Positions 46,132 through 58,649 of a stretch of 64,000 nucleotides of DNA are shown here, in pieces; within the stretch, counting starts at the first letter, position 1, and the number at the start of each line of letters is the position of its first letter. The DNA lies in the NCBI GenBank assembly GCA_022494885.1, contig JAGVSM010003413.1, positions 62,001-126,000 of the forward strand. The letters run 5' to 3'. The notes under the pieces are model-generated. The model did not search any database, was not told where the DNA came from, and saw only the letters and a list, made by a program, of their open reading frames with translations. The position numbers were made by a program, and so were the translations under genes. The stretch comes from Micrasema longulum (lineage: Eukaryota > Arthropoda > Insecta > Trichoptera > Brachycentridae).

Positions 46132-47269
46132 ACCATCAAGAATGTTCCTCTGAAGTTTCGGTGTCTGGTACTGCAACGCCGTGTATAAATGGATCTATTG
46201 CATTTTTTCATCCACGCCCCCGTTTTTCCGAATTTTAACGTGTCTATTTTCAATTACTTTTTGTTGAATATAGTCATGCGTTGCCTTTCTCAGTTTTCCT
46301 CGTTCAATCATCAACTAAAATTTGAACCTTATTTTTTTTTGTCTATTTAGAGTTATTCTGCTAATATTTTTTTAACCAGCTCCAGAAACATGAAATTGCG
46401 ATACTCTAAAAAGAGCTTTCAATATCGAAAATCAAGTACTTTCTTTAGAATCAATGGTATTTATTATGCCCAGTGTTTAGTGTTTAGAATATGTAAACAA
46501 AGACAGATGTTGAGGTAATAATAACGTGATTTAATATCCGGAGTAATTATTATATTCATATTGATCGAAATTACAAAAGCGGGACTAATTTATAAAAAAA
46601 ATAACTGAAAAGAATTCAAATAAAGAAATAAAATAAACATGTTTTCTTTAAGTTCTATTTTTTTAAATTTGTACGGATAACCGTGTAAACTAATTTAAAC
46701 TTGAATAAATAAAACCACAGGAAAATGAGTATCCGGCAGGTAAAACAGAATTTAACACTTTAATATACACAACACTCATGTGGCCATGCATGGCAAGTAG
46801 TTAAATTCAATCACGACCGGATTTACTACGCCCTTCAGCAGAACTAAATTGTAACAGATACTCCTGATGTCCTTATGTTTCGAAGACACAAGACAGGTAA
46901 CAAATAATATTAATGTGACGATGAATATCGTGACACAGTTCGCTTTTACACCATATCGCTTTACAATGAAAATCGGAATCCTTAAACCTGCAGAATTCAC
47001 AGCCGTTCCCAAATAAACAATTGGGCAAGGATTCAAAAGATTTTCGACTTTCTTAGTTGGTACTAAGGTACATATCGCACATCAGCGATAATAATGTCAC
47101 AAGTCACAAATTTACGTTTTTTTATTTAAGTATGCAAAAATATTTCTAAATTTAATTCCTATCCGCATAATTGAACGGCATGATTCATAAAAAAATATTT
47201 ATCGAGCCTTATGAGCACAAATATTATTCTATATTGTTTTATTCAAATTCGAGAAATAACAATGGCACA
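46132..47269. other. Unassigned stretch
   Basis: Bases 46776-47036 hold a hydrophobic 86-codon minus-strand frame starting at TTG. It has two possible membrane segments but no recognised domain, and I do not call it a gene. Confidence 0.25.
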
Positions 47270-47460
47270 GTGATCACTATGCCATTCTTATTTCTTAAAA
47301 CATTCCATACTAAATGGCACAAGTGCGTGAGCTTAAAGTTGTGCCTTTGTTTTTGCAAACGAATGTTTGTTTACTAAAAACGTGACAGCGTGCGTGGGTG
47401 GGTAATTGCTCTCCAGTAAAAATGAGTTTTTGAGTTGTGCCACTTTTATTCCCGAAAAGC
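47270..47460 (+). repeat. Group H repeat, copy 1
   Basis: GTGCCTTTGTTTTTGCAAAC, GTGCGTGGGTGGGTAATTGC and TGAGTTTTTGAGTTGTGCCA recur in order at 55440-55625. Confidence 0.65.
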
Positions 47461-48867
47461 GATATGCATATTTTTTATAATAAATCATTAAACTAATTAT
47501 TTAGACCATTTCAGCCAGTTGATAATCATATTTTAAAATTTATAGATTCCTACTTAGGCATATTTTACAATAGTATAAAAACCGTATCAGTCAAATTTAT
47601 TCTACCCACATATTTAAAAAAATAATTTAGTTACTACGTTTTGGCCGAGATTATATTTTTTAGAAACGAAATAATATAAATCTATTTGAATGCTTAGTGT
47701 CTTAAAAAAATGTGCTCTGAACGTGATTAAATAAGAAATAAACATTTACGTAATGATAAGTTATCAGGAAGTACTCTCTTTAATGTGTATATTTGATTAC
47801 AGACAACATATTTACATTCGGTTTTATTTGCAATAATGTATATGCCTGTAATTACTCTAAATTGACTGCGGATTTTCTATATCAATTAATCGAGACATGA
47901 CGAGCGAAAAATAGCTCGTTTTAATAGGCGTTTTTGCACTTTTTTTATATGGAAAACTTTCATCAAATCGTGACCTTTCGTTATAGGTAATATGGCGCTC
48001 ATTCACTCCAATTACCTGACTAGATATTTTTCTATTTCATCTTACAAGTCATTATGTTATCGATCTAGCAGAATAGAATGAGAGAAACTGCAAGACAAAA
48101 TAACATGACAATTTCTAAATAATATAGATACGATTGATTCATTTTGTAATTATTATTTTTAAATACTGTTTTATCCGAAATTTAAATGAAATGAAAAAGA
48201 AGAGTTGTCTTTGGTGCGTAATTTGTTATCTAGCCTATTAAATCAGTAACATTTATTGTAATAAAGATAATTACTAATATTGGGCTGCTATTTTTGAAAT
48301 ATAATTCCTTCATTGTGTTTTCAATTAATGGTATTGTATTTTGTATCATTAGAATATAACTTAAAATGCTGCAGTTTGTATTGGCGTTAAATTCCTGTAT
48401 TAAGTCATTTAATATTGAAATATTTTCTCAATATTTCAAAGGATTGATTTCAGATTTTTACATGACTTTGAGAAAAAACTTGGTACATTATTTAAATGTC
48501 ACTTTATTTTTTTTTGTAAACATCGTGGGGATGATAAATGATAGTTTTTATTTGTGTGCATCTGGGCATATTCTAATGTGTGCTTTAATAATAATAATTC
48601 AATTATAATTATTTTTTATATTATATTTATTATTGAAAATAAAACTACATTTACTCTCCTACAACGGGGAAGCAGGCAGTTTAATAGTTAATTATTTTTT
48701 TTAAATTATTAATTTATTTATTTTTAAATGATGTATGTAAATAGATAGATAAATAGATTTCAAGTGTTAATTTCAAGTGTTAAGATGACTCACCAGCAAA
48801 AACAAAAAAAATGTATGTTCACTTATGCTATTCAATTAACTGTTTGTATAATTTTGCATAAAATTAC
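47461..48867. other. Unassigned stretch
   Basis: An 80-codon open frame at 48366-48608 lacks any domain. AT-rich, no repeat recognised. Confidence 0.3.
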
Positions 48868-49745
48868 AAATGGATGAACATCTATGCTGGCGAGCTCATA
48901 CTAATGAATTAAGCCGCAAAATATTTTTCAGTCAACACTCACTTAGAAGGTTGCAAAAATTCTTACCTATTAATACTAAATGCACCCTTGAACAAGCATT
49001 ACTACTACCCATTCTAGATTACGCTGATGTTTCCATGATTGATTTAAGCTGTGAGCAATTCGATAAACTTGAACGGCTTCAGAATACATGCATAAGGTAG
49101 ATTTTTGGTCTTAGGAAAAATGCCCACATTTCTGATTATCATAGGCAAAAGAAATGGCTCAAAATTAGACAGCGGAGAGACTATCACTCCCTCTCACTTT
49201 TGTTCCATGTACTTCATAGTCCTAACGCTCCTATATACGCGTGTAAAAAAATTCAATGCTTATCAGTTCATGGTTTACCTCTTCGTTCTAATACTCAAGG
49301 CACTCTCTTAATACCCATCCACAATTCCTCTTTCTTCTCTAACTCATATAGTGTCCACGCGGCTCGACTGTGGAATCATCTCCTATCCACCATCAAAGAT
49401 GTTACTACATTATTTCAGGCGCCGTGGCACAGTTGGTTAGACGGCTAAGTGTAAAACTGGCGTCGCGGGTTCGATTCCTGCCAGTTGCAAGAGAAAAATC
49501 GAAGAAATATTTTTTTTCTCAATTGGTCTGGGTGTTGCGGTGTATTTTTCATTACCTCCTTCCATATCACCTCTATCCCACCTGCTGACAAGCCTCTGAA
49601 TAGAAGCTTAGAGGGTTATTCCTTAAAAAAAAAAATCTGTTTAAATCGCGTCTGAAGAAACATCTCCTTTCTCTTCCTTAATCTCTCCTCCTTTCCTTTT
49701 TCCTCTTTTTTCCTTTTTCCCATTGAGTAATAGTTTTGATATAAG
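48868..49745 (+). pseudogene. jockey/CR1-like LINE 3' end, with a SINE inside
   Basis: C-terminal LINE sequence in two frames: CWRAHTNELSRKIFFSQHSL, LLPILDYADVSMIDLS, then HAARLWNHLLSTIKDVTTLF. The SINE at 49419 breaks it, after which FKSRLKKHLLSLP resumes. A pyrimidine-rich 3' end follows. Confidence 0.78.
49419..49635 (+). repeat. SINE group A, full copy
   Basis: Head GGCGCCGTGGCACAGTTGGT, box B GGGTTCGATTCCTGCC, the conserved body and an A run. Inserted in the LINE frame. Confidence 0.82.
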
Positions 49746-50770
49746 GTAATTTATAAACAAATTGGTTTATTTATTTATTTATATATCTTCAGCTTTTTAA
49801 TTATTTTTTTTCTACTGAATATGTTCTGTAACTTGAATTATAAAAATAAAACATTTATTTTATTGGTTGGTTGGAAGAAATTGCCATTTGGTAATAAGCC
49901 CGCCAATGTACAAATAACATTATGTACAAAAAGTTAAATAAAATAAAATAAAATATCAATAATTCAATGTAAATTGCTGTAACAAATATGTAAATAAGTA
50001 ACAATTAAAAAAAAAGTTGTCTAATAAATATCAATATTATCTAAACACTAAACACGATGATTGTGCTAGCAAAGTCAGATTGTTTTGATTTCGCTGTGAA
50101 GCTCCATACAAATTATGTAATAAAGAGTGTCTATGGATAATGTAGGTCTTCTTGAGACTTCGGGCCATTTTTTTTTGAGAAGAACTAAAAGCCTACTTTT
50201 TGTAATACTAACCACTTAAATTACGGCGATCTTTTATTAGTGATATAACACAAAACAGTACAAAAAACATGTAATGTAATTTGAGACATTTTGTTTTTTT
50301 ACAAACCTAGCATACTTTCAATATAATATATGTAATTTCAATTTTTCGTGTGTATTGTTTACTACGTGAGCATCTTTACTTTGAAACAATAACATAAAAA
50401 ATATTTCATAAAATATTTTGCCAAAACTGCTAGGTTTTTGCTAATCAATAAGATTTTCATGAATGTTGATGTTTAATGTTGAACTATTTTTTTTAGTTTA
50501 AATTCCAAAATGATTTCGATTCAAATATAATAAATGAGATATTCATAATTTGATTGAAAATTACTTACCACTAAAATTATGTTGATAATTTTTTACAGTA
50601 TTATTATTCACATTATATATTTAAGTTACTTTAAGTAGGTCAAAGTTACGTCTGCATAATACTGTGGCATTTAAGTAAAGACGTACATGTTACTAAAATT
50701 AAGGAAATTCGTAAAGTATGCAATTCCACTCTATAAGGTCTACGGAAAGTTGGATGAAGAGATAACAATA
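49746..50770. other. Unassigned stretch
   Basis: AT-rich, no frames or repeats recognised. Confidence 0.3.
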
Positions 50771-50815
50771 TACCAGTCTAACGATGTCGGTCACGACGAA
50801 ACCCGGTCACTGGTA
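50771..50815 (+). ncRNA. Hammerhead-ribozyme-like motif
   Basis: TACCAGT and ACTGGTA form a perfect seven-base-pair stem I. GTCG-GTCA-CGAC forms stem II. GAAA is intact and the cleavage triplet is GTC, the preferred one. The other core reads CTAACGA where CTGANGA is required, so one key G is changed to A, and one extra T precedes stem II. The likely source is a Penelope-like retroelement. Confidence 0.5.
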
Positions 50816-52926
50816 AAAAATTTATAAAATAATTATAAATAAAAGTGGAATAAAACTATAAAGTATTTTTATTATTATAGATAACAATATGAACAAAGTA
50901 AATTTGAGAAGAAACACAATATGACTTTTACCGTTTCACTTATTTCATTCTTAAGTTTGCTCATTTAAAGTTTGTTCTAAGATAGCACCCGGAATTGCAC
51001 CTTAAAGAATTAAATCAGTAAAAAACTTTAAACGGCTCTCCTGCAAATAATCAGCTAATAGATACTAGTACTTCTTCAACTTAATGCAACAAAATTTTGC
51101 TGGTATTTTGAGAATAAAACTGTTAATAATATCTCATCATTTATTTTTACGAATAATAAATTGTACATCTCCATTATTTTCTTAAAGAAATATAATGAAT
51201 CACGAATCTTAGTCATACAATCAGATGATTTTTCTCTGTGTGGATGAATAACTTTCGATATATAATTGCAGGTATATCAGATCTAATTGATGCCCAAGAG
51301 TAACATGAATATTTAAAGTTAAATATTACCATTTGATTCGTGTTACCTCGTTTGCGTATCTTCGCAATATTGCAAAAACTGTGTAATTAAAATAATGTTA
51401 TTGCATCGAAGGTTAAATTTGTAACGAAATAAAGCAAACCCCGAAATTACCAGTCACGTGATCCGTTTATAGTAACGGAACGTTGTACAGAAAATTGCAC
51501 ATCATAAACAGAATGAATTATTCAATAACGATTGTTTTGACTCCGGTCTCAGAATCAAATAAAGTTTACTGCTCCCGCATAGGAAGACATTTCAATATGC
51601 GAGACCTACATATTTTTATACCGATTTTGAAATCAGCCATGCGAAAAAAATATCTGCGTAATTTTAGATAAAAGCGTGCAGTTTATAAACTCATAAAAAA
51701 TCATAAACACTCTCAAACTAGCGGGCCGTCGACGCTAGGTATTTTATTTACTTACACAGTCCCACATTTTGCCTTATATTTTTTTTTTTTTACAATTTAA
51801 GTGTTAAGTGCGTCCATCTCAAAGTATTTCTCAGAACTGACAAATAAATTAATATATGAAGACAGGCGGCTATAGCGTAAATAGATTTACCTATAGTGAA
51901 AACTCGATTAATTTTATATGCTTTTAATACATTTAGAGTATAATTCAAATTTAAGTTTTTTCTGCAGTCTGTTGACACTTAAGAAATTTAAATTTTAGAT
52001 TTCAGTCACCGCATACTTTAGATGTTTACCTAACTATCCGTATAAAAATAAATATATGAGTGGATAAAGGTGTTATGTATCAAAAACAAAGAGCAGATAT
52101 ATCTGGGGTTAAAGTTTTGTACATCAGTACAATTGTTGATAAAATAACACCTTCATTAGCTCACAATATCGTTTTTCTACTACTTTCTAATGGTGTTGTT
52201 GGCTTTACGTGAAAGGGCTGAATATAAAAAAAACTTAATTTATGTAAAACAAGTACATTTCTAAATTTGAGACATAACGCCTTCATCCAATGCTGTACAC
52301 TTATGTCTTCAATTAACCATTCAATCATCAGTAATATTGCTTCTGTTAAAATGGTGCAAAGTGATGTTTCTAACATGTGACCCCAAAATATTGTTTTTCT
52401 GTCTTGATAATGACTGTCATATAATAAAGTAATACTTCTTATTCAGATACATTTGTAAGGTTCACAACTAACACGATTTGGTTTTAATCAAAGTGTTTGA
52501 ATAAGTATAAATTATACAATTTACGTTAATACTAAAATCGTGGTTATATTTTCATAGTTTCGTATAACTTTGGCATTGTTAAATTAAACCCGAAAGATAT
52601 CTTAAATGCCTGTGAAATAATTTTGCAAAACAACGTGACCCAGCTGACCATGAGTACCTACATTAAAAGATGACTAAAATTCATTAATTAAATCCAGATA
52701 TATATTTCTAGCCGCTTAGTATGTGAGATGTCAAAAAGTTATTAATTAATTTAAGCCATAATTAATTATGGTTTCGTTTGAAACTCATTAAAGTATTCAC
52801 ACGTGATGGGTCATGTCATAAATTTGGCTTTTCTTGTTTTTGGATTCGATGGCGGCTCTCAACCTTGGTATAAAAATAAATATAATACTTAGATACAGAC
52901 AATTAACCCTTCCGGGCCTCAGGGGG
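50816..52926. other. Unassigned stretch
   Basis: No genes or repeats recognised in 2.1 kb; short open frames look like chance. Confidence 0.3.
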
Positions 52927-53135
52927 GTAACCGGCCTCCGTGGTGTAGTGGTCAAGACGCTTGATTCACGCACGGAAAGTTCCGGGTTCGATTCCCGGTG
53001 AGAACACAAAAATTAAAATGTCATTTTTCTCAAGCCTGGGTGCTCTGTGATGTAATTCACCACCGTAATTAGTTATTAGTACTGTTTATTAGTACTGTTG
53101 TGGTGCGAAAAAAGTAAACAAGGGTGGTCTAGGTA
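52927..53135 (+). repeat. SINE group C, best copy
   Basis: Head CCGGCCTCCGTGGTGTAGTG and box B GGGTTCGATTCCCGG. The tail holds a short tandem of TTATTAGTACTGT (53080). Confidence 0.8.
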
Positions 53136-54099
53136 GCATATTTTTTCCTAATTTTTTTTATTAATCATCGTATTGATTTCATAATCCTACCCTACCAAAT
53201 ATTAGGAATGCATCAAAATTATTAAAATATTTTACTGCTCAATTCTTTCAAAAATAATTTACATTTTTCTTTGCTTTCCAAAGAGCAAACATCACAATTC
53301 ATTGCTCTACTGTTTGATCTTTTTTGATATGTTGGTCAGTTTGCACGTGTGCTTTTTGTTACTTGGTTACTTTTTTCCAGCTATGACCATGAAAATCCGG
53401 TTTCATGCTGTACATTTTACATGTATTCCCTCTCTCGTCCCCCGCTGTACCTCCATGCTAACGGACGGCGTGACATTAGATCGTGGCTTTATGCTGTAAC
53501 TAATTCGTTCCGTAAATTCATTTGTATCGTATGAGAAGAAACGAGAGCGAAATATGATGTTGATTGCGTTAGATTGAGATGGATATATGACGAACGAACG
53601 AACTTACGAAACGAAATTGTGACAGAATAAGCGTGCAGTGCTGTTGAATGTGTCACAGCGAGAGCAGAGCGATTTCATATAGAATCATCTCGCAACAATA
53701 TTTTATGAAAAAATGATTGATTTTCGCAGAAAACTCGAAATATTATGAAAGAATTTTATAAACAGTTCCACGATAACCATAAAGACATTTTTTTAATGTC
53801 GTGTTTATATCCTTTATCAGGGGTATTCCTGGTACCCCCTAATTAACTTGCGGATTTTTTCACGTCCAGTCTCGAAAAGGTTAATAGATTCATTGAACGT
53901 TACTCACTTCTCAATAAATTTAATGTGAAAATGAAAAATAATATAATTATTTACATAAATACATAACTCACTTAGTAATGAATTTATTTGATTGAAATGA
54001 CTTAGTTTTGTGGTTGTATAGTTAAGTAGTAAAAAAAAATACATTAAAGAAAAATGTATAATTGCGTATATACAAAAGTACATGTATTTATATAATTTA
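53136..54099. other. Unassigned stretch
   Basis: Bases 53380-53680 are slightly richer in GC, but the overlapping frames show no domain. Confidence 0.3.
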
Positions 54100-54222
54100 T
54101 CAAAATATTTCAAATTTGGGGTCCATTTTAACGAGTCAGTATAATAACTTTCCATTAGGAAATAAGAATTAAGTTGGGGTAGAGTGGGATTCGATCCCTC
54201 TGATCTGCGAGTCCGCGATAAT
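54100..54222 (-). repeat. SINE group B, diverged
   Basis: Plus strand shows GGGGTCCATTTTAACGAGTC then GTTGGGGTAGAGTGGGATTC, the inverse of the group B tail and head. Confidence 0.65.
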
Positions 54223-54235
54223 AAAATATGTATAT

Positions 54236-54470
54236 ATCATCATCATCATTTCCCTATCCGCGCCCTGCGGTGTATAGGGCACTGCGTTGGTATTCCTATT
54301 GCAGTGTATCTTAATCGTTTTTGTTACTTGGATAGTTAGGTCTGTCAGTCTTTAGGTGTCAGTCCAGGGAAAGTGAAATATTTCAGTGGAAAACCACATT
54401 CAAAACGAATTTTTCATGTCAACCTTATCAGTAATCAAACTCGGGACCTCAGTAATGATAGGCATGATAT
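54236..54470 (-). repeat. SINE group D
   Basis: Plus strand begins with CATCATCATCATTT and CGCCCTGCGGTGTATAGGGC, then the group D body with GTCAGTCCAGGGAAAGTGAA. Confidence 0.68.
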
Positions 54471-54766
54471 ATATGTACAAAACACGTGGTTGTTTACTTT
54501 TATCCAATATTAGGGCCTGTATTACAATGTAAAGTTAACATTTATCTTTAATTTTATTTACCAAATATAATTAAGTTTTCTGTATAAAAATAGAACATGC
54601 CCAAATTTTTTCCGAAACATGTTCAATTACAGGTTACCGACGAATAGACTTTAAATTTTAATACAAATATACACATATACACATTTTCGTACATAAATAT
54701 CGATTTTACTTCATGGACAGTCGAAGATAACTCTAAATATTTGTCTTTAATCACTTACCGACTTTT

Positions 54767-54813
54767 CTGTGTCTACCGGTTTCGAGACGTACCCGTCTCT
54801 TCATCAGGACAGC
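54767..54813 (-). ncRNA. Hammerhead-ribozyme-like motif, best core
   Basis: On the minus strand: GCTGTC, core CTGATGA, stem II GAGACG-GGTA-CGTCTC (six perfect pairs), core GAAA, ACCGGT as a two-base-pair self-complementary stem III, cleavage triplet GTA, then GACA which pairs with TGTC as stem I. All catalytic core bases match the hammerhead rule. One extra A lies between the core and stem II. It resembles the minimal hammerheads of Penelope-like retroelements. Confidence 0.6.
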
Positions 54814-55004
54814 AATTAAACTAACCACAAAGTTAACTCATTTTGCATAGCTCCAAAACCGTTTAATGCATTTCATAAGGACAATACGACAGAGATTAAT
54901 TATTTTAATTTGTTTCGATTTCAATTTTTGTTGAAATTATGGATAAAAAAGCCGATTTAAATAGCTTCATTTTTTTATGAATAGCATACTTTTAATTTAA
55001 TTTT

Positions 55005-55210
55005 TTTCATTTTTATTGTCAAAAAAAATTGTGTCCTAATATTAACAATTATTTTTTTTTAAAGCCTTTATTTAAATTTAAAATAAAATGTTTACCTAAA
55101 CACAGGCCATGCCTTTGTAGATTTTTTTGTGTTTATGTAAAAAAAAAAAGTATTTGTAACTTATGTATGCCTATTGCAAAATGCAAAGAAATTATTTTTT
55201 ATTTTTTTTA
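55005..55210 (+). repeat. Second copy of the palindrome-loop sequence
   Basis: TTGTGTCCTAATATTA, TTATGTATGCCTATTGCAAA and ATGCAAAGAAATTATTT match 19175-19390 in order, so both look like copies of one retroelement 3' end. Confidence 0.6.
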
Positions 55211-55249
55211 ATGCTTTAAATTTTAATAATATAGAAGGTAACTGTGGTA

Positions 55250-55310
55250 AATTGAAATATTTAGGTAAATCATAAGAACTCTAAATTGCGTTAGCTCTAA
55301 TTTACCGTTT
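55250..55310 (+). repeat. SINE group B tail scrap
   Basis: AATTGAAATATTTAGGTAAA and ATAAGAACTCTAAATTGCG. Confidence 0.45.
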
Positions 55311-55439
55311 ATGGATTAAGTATGCGAAATGCTCCCGAATATATTAACTATCCGCATAGTAACGAAATAATTCTTTAAAAAATACCTTAAAATAAATCAT
55401 TTAAATTTTCAACTTTTTGTTTAAAATTAAGAAATAATT

Positions 55440-55625
55440 ATGCCATCGTTATTTCTGAAAAAAAAAACTAGATAGCACACGTGAGTAAACATTACGTTAT
55501 GCCTTTGTTTTTGCTAATGAAAGTTAGTTTACCGATGGCGCGGGTGTGGGTAAAACTGTTCCACTGTAAAATGCGTTTTTTGAGTTGTGTCGCTAGTATT
55601 CCGGGAGTAGTATATTATACAATCG
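55440..55625 (+). repeat. Group H repeat, copy 2
   Basis: See 47270; it shares ATGCCTTTGTTTTTGCTAAT and GGTGTGGGTAAAACTG with TTTTTTGAGTTGTGTCGC. Confidence 0.65.
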
Positions 55626-56629
55626 TATTTTGTCATGGAACAACCGTTTTCAGGTTAAAAGATCCATATTTGAAATTGAAATCTGGCTGTGGAGAAACAC
55701 GGTAAGATATATGAATAATACATCGCTAACAATAATGATTGTTTATTTTTTTTAAAAAAACCTTGTTTCATTACGCGGAATAGTGGCCAACGCTTCTTCA
55801 AATATCTACGTGACACCGTGAACTAAGTACTGTGAATGTGTTTTTTGACCTGATGTGTATTTCTAAGTATAAACGGTGATAATATATATTCCGTGACTTG
55901 TATTAAAAAGAGAATCTAAACATGAATATGAAAGTAAGTCCGCGCATTATTTGACATTTAACCTTCCAACAGTCACGGGACTTGAAGAAAAAACAATGGT
56001 GACTCAGAAAATGAATCTCACAACTTAAACAAATGGGGTAACCAAACAGCAGATTAATTAAAATCATTATTATTTAACTGTATTTTGAGTACTTGCAAAC
56101 CTCTGTAGACAAACACTGAATTTTATCAAGATTTATGAATCAATAAAAAAATAAAACATTATTTTCCAGTCCAATTTTTCTAATAAAACAACGTTGAACA
56201 AATTTGACATATCATGCGAACAGCATAAAAAGGGGTATATGCTATTACAGATGCTTCCCTACTTAAGAAAAGGCAATTCCAAAAAACAGTTAAATGCTTA
56301 GAGTGATGTATATACTCTAAGGTTAAATATCTAAGAGCATAAGTATTATTTAATTCGGAAGTTGTTCGATTATAAAGGCTAAAAATTAAAGAGTTTTGTT
56401 CGGGATATAATTAATTTGCTTTTATAAAAAGTTAGTTTATTCTTCAAAATGACACCGAAATATTTTGAATATGAGACAATAGGAAATATTTAAATATCAA
56501 GTTAGAGCTTCGCGGTATAAAATTTTGCATTTGTCAATGATTAATGTCAAGTTATTTTTAACCAATCAAAAAAAAACATTAATGCCTTTTTAGTGTTTGA
56601 CAGTCATAATTTTTCTTTACTTGTCTTAA
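55626..56629. other. Unassigned stretch
   Basis: AT-rich, nothing recognised. Confidence 0.3.
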
Positions 56630-56900
56630 ATTTTCGATGTCATCAACAAAAAGATATAAATCAGGAGAAAACACTTCGATAATATCTGTAACAAATCAAT
56701 TAAAAAGAAGAGAGGCCAATTGAGCACCTTGTCACACCGGAGTCACCAATAAACTATTTTATGTGATATTAATTCGCTACTTTAGTTTCTCCGGGAGAGG
56801 CAAGATTTTAAACGTAATAAAAAAGGGTCTCTAATGCCAAGAGCGCAAAGTTTTGTTTATAGAATTTTAAGGTCTGAATGTATTCTACAAGTCAAGGAGG
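56630..56900 (-). pseudogene. jockey/CR1-like LINE fragment
   Basis: On nucleotide level it follows 17260-17480: ATCAATTAAAAAGAAGAGAG, AATTGAGCACCTTGTCACAC and AAAAGGGTCTCTAATGCCAA. It covers the FADD to PQG region of reverse transcriptase, heavily eroded. Confidence 0.65.
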
Positions 56901-57389
56901 GTAAACATAAGGTCAGCGAGAGGCACATACTGGATTTTAATAAGTAAAAAAGTCATAACATAGTCATGGACTCATGGAGTATTGAATACGCAAACTCTAA
57001 TTTATTTACATATTCTACACAAATCTTAATTGCTGTATAAAATTTAAAAAATACACATCAAAGAAAATAAAAAAAAAGGAAAGAAAACTCATGAAAATAC
57101 AAATATAGTAGCGAAAGAATGTATCTATATTTATATCGAGAGAAATTAAGAGCCGCAAAGAGCCGCATGCGGCTTTCATATTTTCAATTAAAAAGCACAC
57201 AAAATATTATATTTATCTGCAATATACTTTTTTCAAGTTAATTATTTGGCAATCGCCACATAATCGTAATAATGTTTCACTAGTCTCGTTAAACCAAATT
57301 TTCGGATCAACCGAATCACCAAAATACTTTTTATATTACCATATTCTATACTGCTTTCATACAGTAAGCGATGCAAAAAAAGAAGAAAA

Positions 57390-57737
57390 GATGTGACTCT
57401 ACCATTTAGAAGCAACAAGGGTGTTTGAAGATCTCATGGTGTACCTTGAACAACATGTGGAAACATCTGCAGAGCTGCTTCTTATTAAACACCTAAGAGA
57501 TCGAGCTGCAAAGAAACTTCAAAAAGCAACAAAAAAAATCACAATATTTTAGTTCTTCGATTTAGTAATGTATTCCATCACGAAGGAATATTTTTATGTG
57601 TTTTTAGAAATTTCATGTTTTTATTCATTATACGCCGCGCATTTTCGGTATGTTCATATTTTCTGCTTTGAACGAATTTTCGTTTAATCGAAGCCTCATC
57701 GGTCCCATCAAATCCGGTCAAAACGGGACTGCAGTGT
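57390..57737 (+). pseudogene. Tigger-like transposon, right end
   Basis: A 43-codon frame ends a pogo-type transposase (VFEDLMVYLEQHVE, LLIKHLRDRAAKKLQKA). The right terminus ...CGGGACTGCAGTG is followed by TA. The left half is missing. Confidence 0.7.
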
Positions 57738-57999
57738 ATTTAATTGAAAATAATTTATTATTTAACGCATGGTTACCGTACTAAAACGGAACAACTTGAA
57801 AGTTCCCAAGAATTTAACTGATTATGCTGTAAACTTAGATAATAGGTATGTGGTTACATCTGTACAAACAAATCCATGGATTGGACATCCGACCACACCG
57901 AATAAGCGCCAGCAAATTTCAAGAGTGATTTTCTAAATGTATTTATTTATTTTCATTGCAATATGTACATCTTCATCTCTTTAAGAGGGGGGTTTTACA

Positions 58000-58160
58000 A
58001 TAAGGAACTTCAGCCCTACGGGAAATTGGATACATTTTTTTTTATCTTGCGCGCGGTAAAAATTAAAGCATTAAATTGTAGGGCAAAATTTAAAAACGCA
58101 CTACTTTGAAAGACGTCACTGGTTCATATGAACCATCCAATGAAATGAGAGCTTTGAAGG
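58000..58160 (+). repeat. Group I repeat, copy 2
   Basis: AGGAACTTCAGCCCTACGGG and CACTACTTTGAAAGACGTCA, as at 9962. Confidence 0.68.
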
Positions 58161-58189
58161 ATATCCGGTTTGAGTAATAATATATTACA

Positions 58190-58520
58190 ATAGAGAAGAA
58201 GATCATTTTATAGAAGGGAATATAGATAGGCATTTACCTGTCATTAGCTGGTTGAAATTACCACAATTTTAGTTTTACCTTAACTAATAAACAAAATATA
58301 TATACATAAAAATATTATCAAAAATAAAACATTGTTATAAAATCCAGACGCTTTCCGATGACACTCTACCTGTATGGAATATCTGAATATGGATGTAAAA
58401 ACATACGCAGCATGGGAAATTTTACACAGTGTGTAAAGTGGCCACTTAAACTAGTCAATCACAGGTCATTAGCCCTGTAAATGCCAATACTTCTGTATTA
58501 CTTTCTATGAAATGTTCTTC
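58190..58520. mobile_element. Group M foldback, eroded
   Basis: The left part (58190-58265) and an inverted copy of the same segment (58425-58520, AGTGGCCACTTAAACTAGTC) surround unrelated sequence. Confidence 0.6.
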
Positions 58521-58649
58521 AACTCTGTTTTAATACATTTCTGTAATTAATTACATTTTAAATTTAAGTCTTTTTTCTAAAAAAAAAATTTGACAAAGTA
58601 AGCTGTACACGTGTACTTAAAACAAATAAACATAGATTTCATGTGGAGC

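Noticed and set aside
46776..47036. Hydrophobic 86-codon minus-strand frame
   Set aside because: No ATG at its start, no domain, no splice-supported neighbour; may be chance.
52927..53000. tRNA gene candidates at SINE heads (also 21080, 49419, 13041)
   Set aside because: Boxes A and B are good but acceptor and anticodon arms fail, and SINE tails follow.
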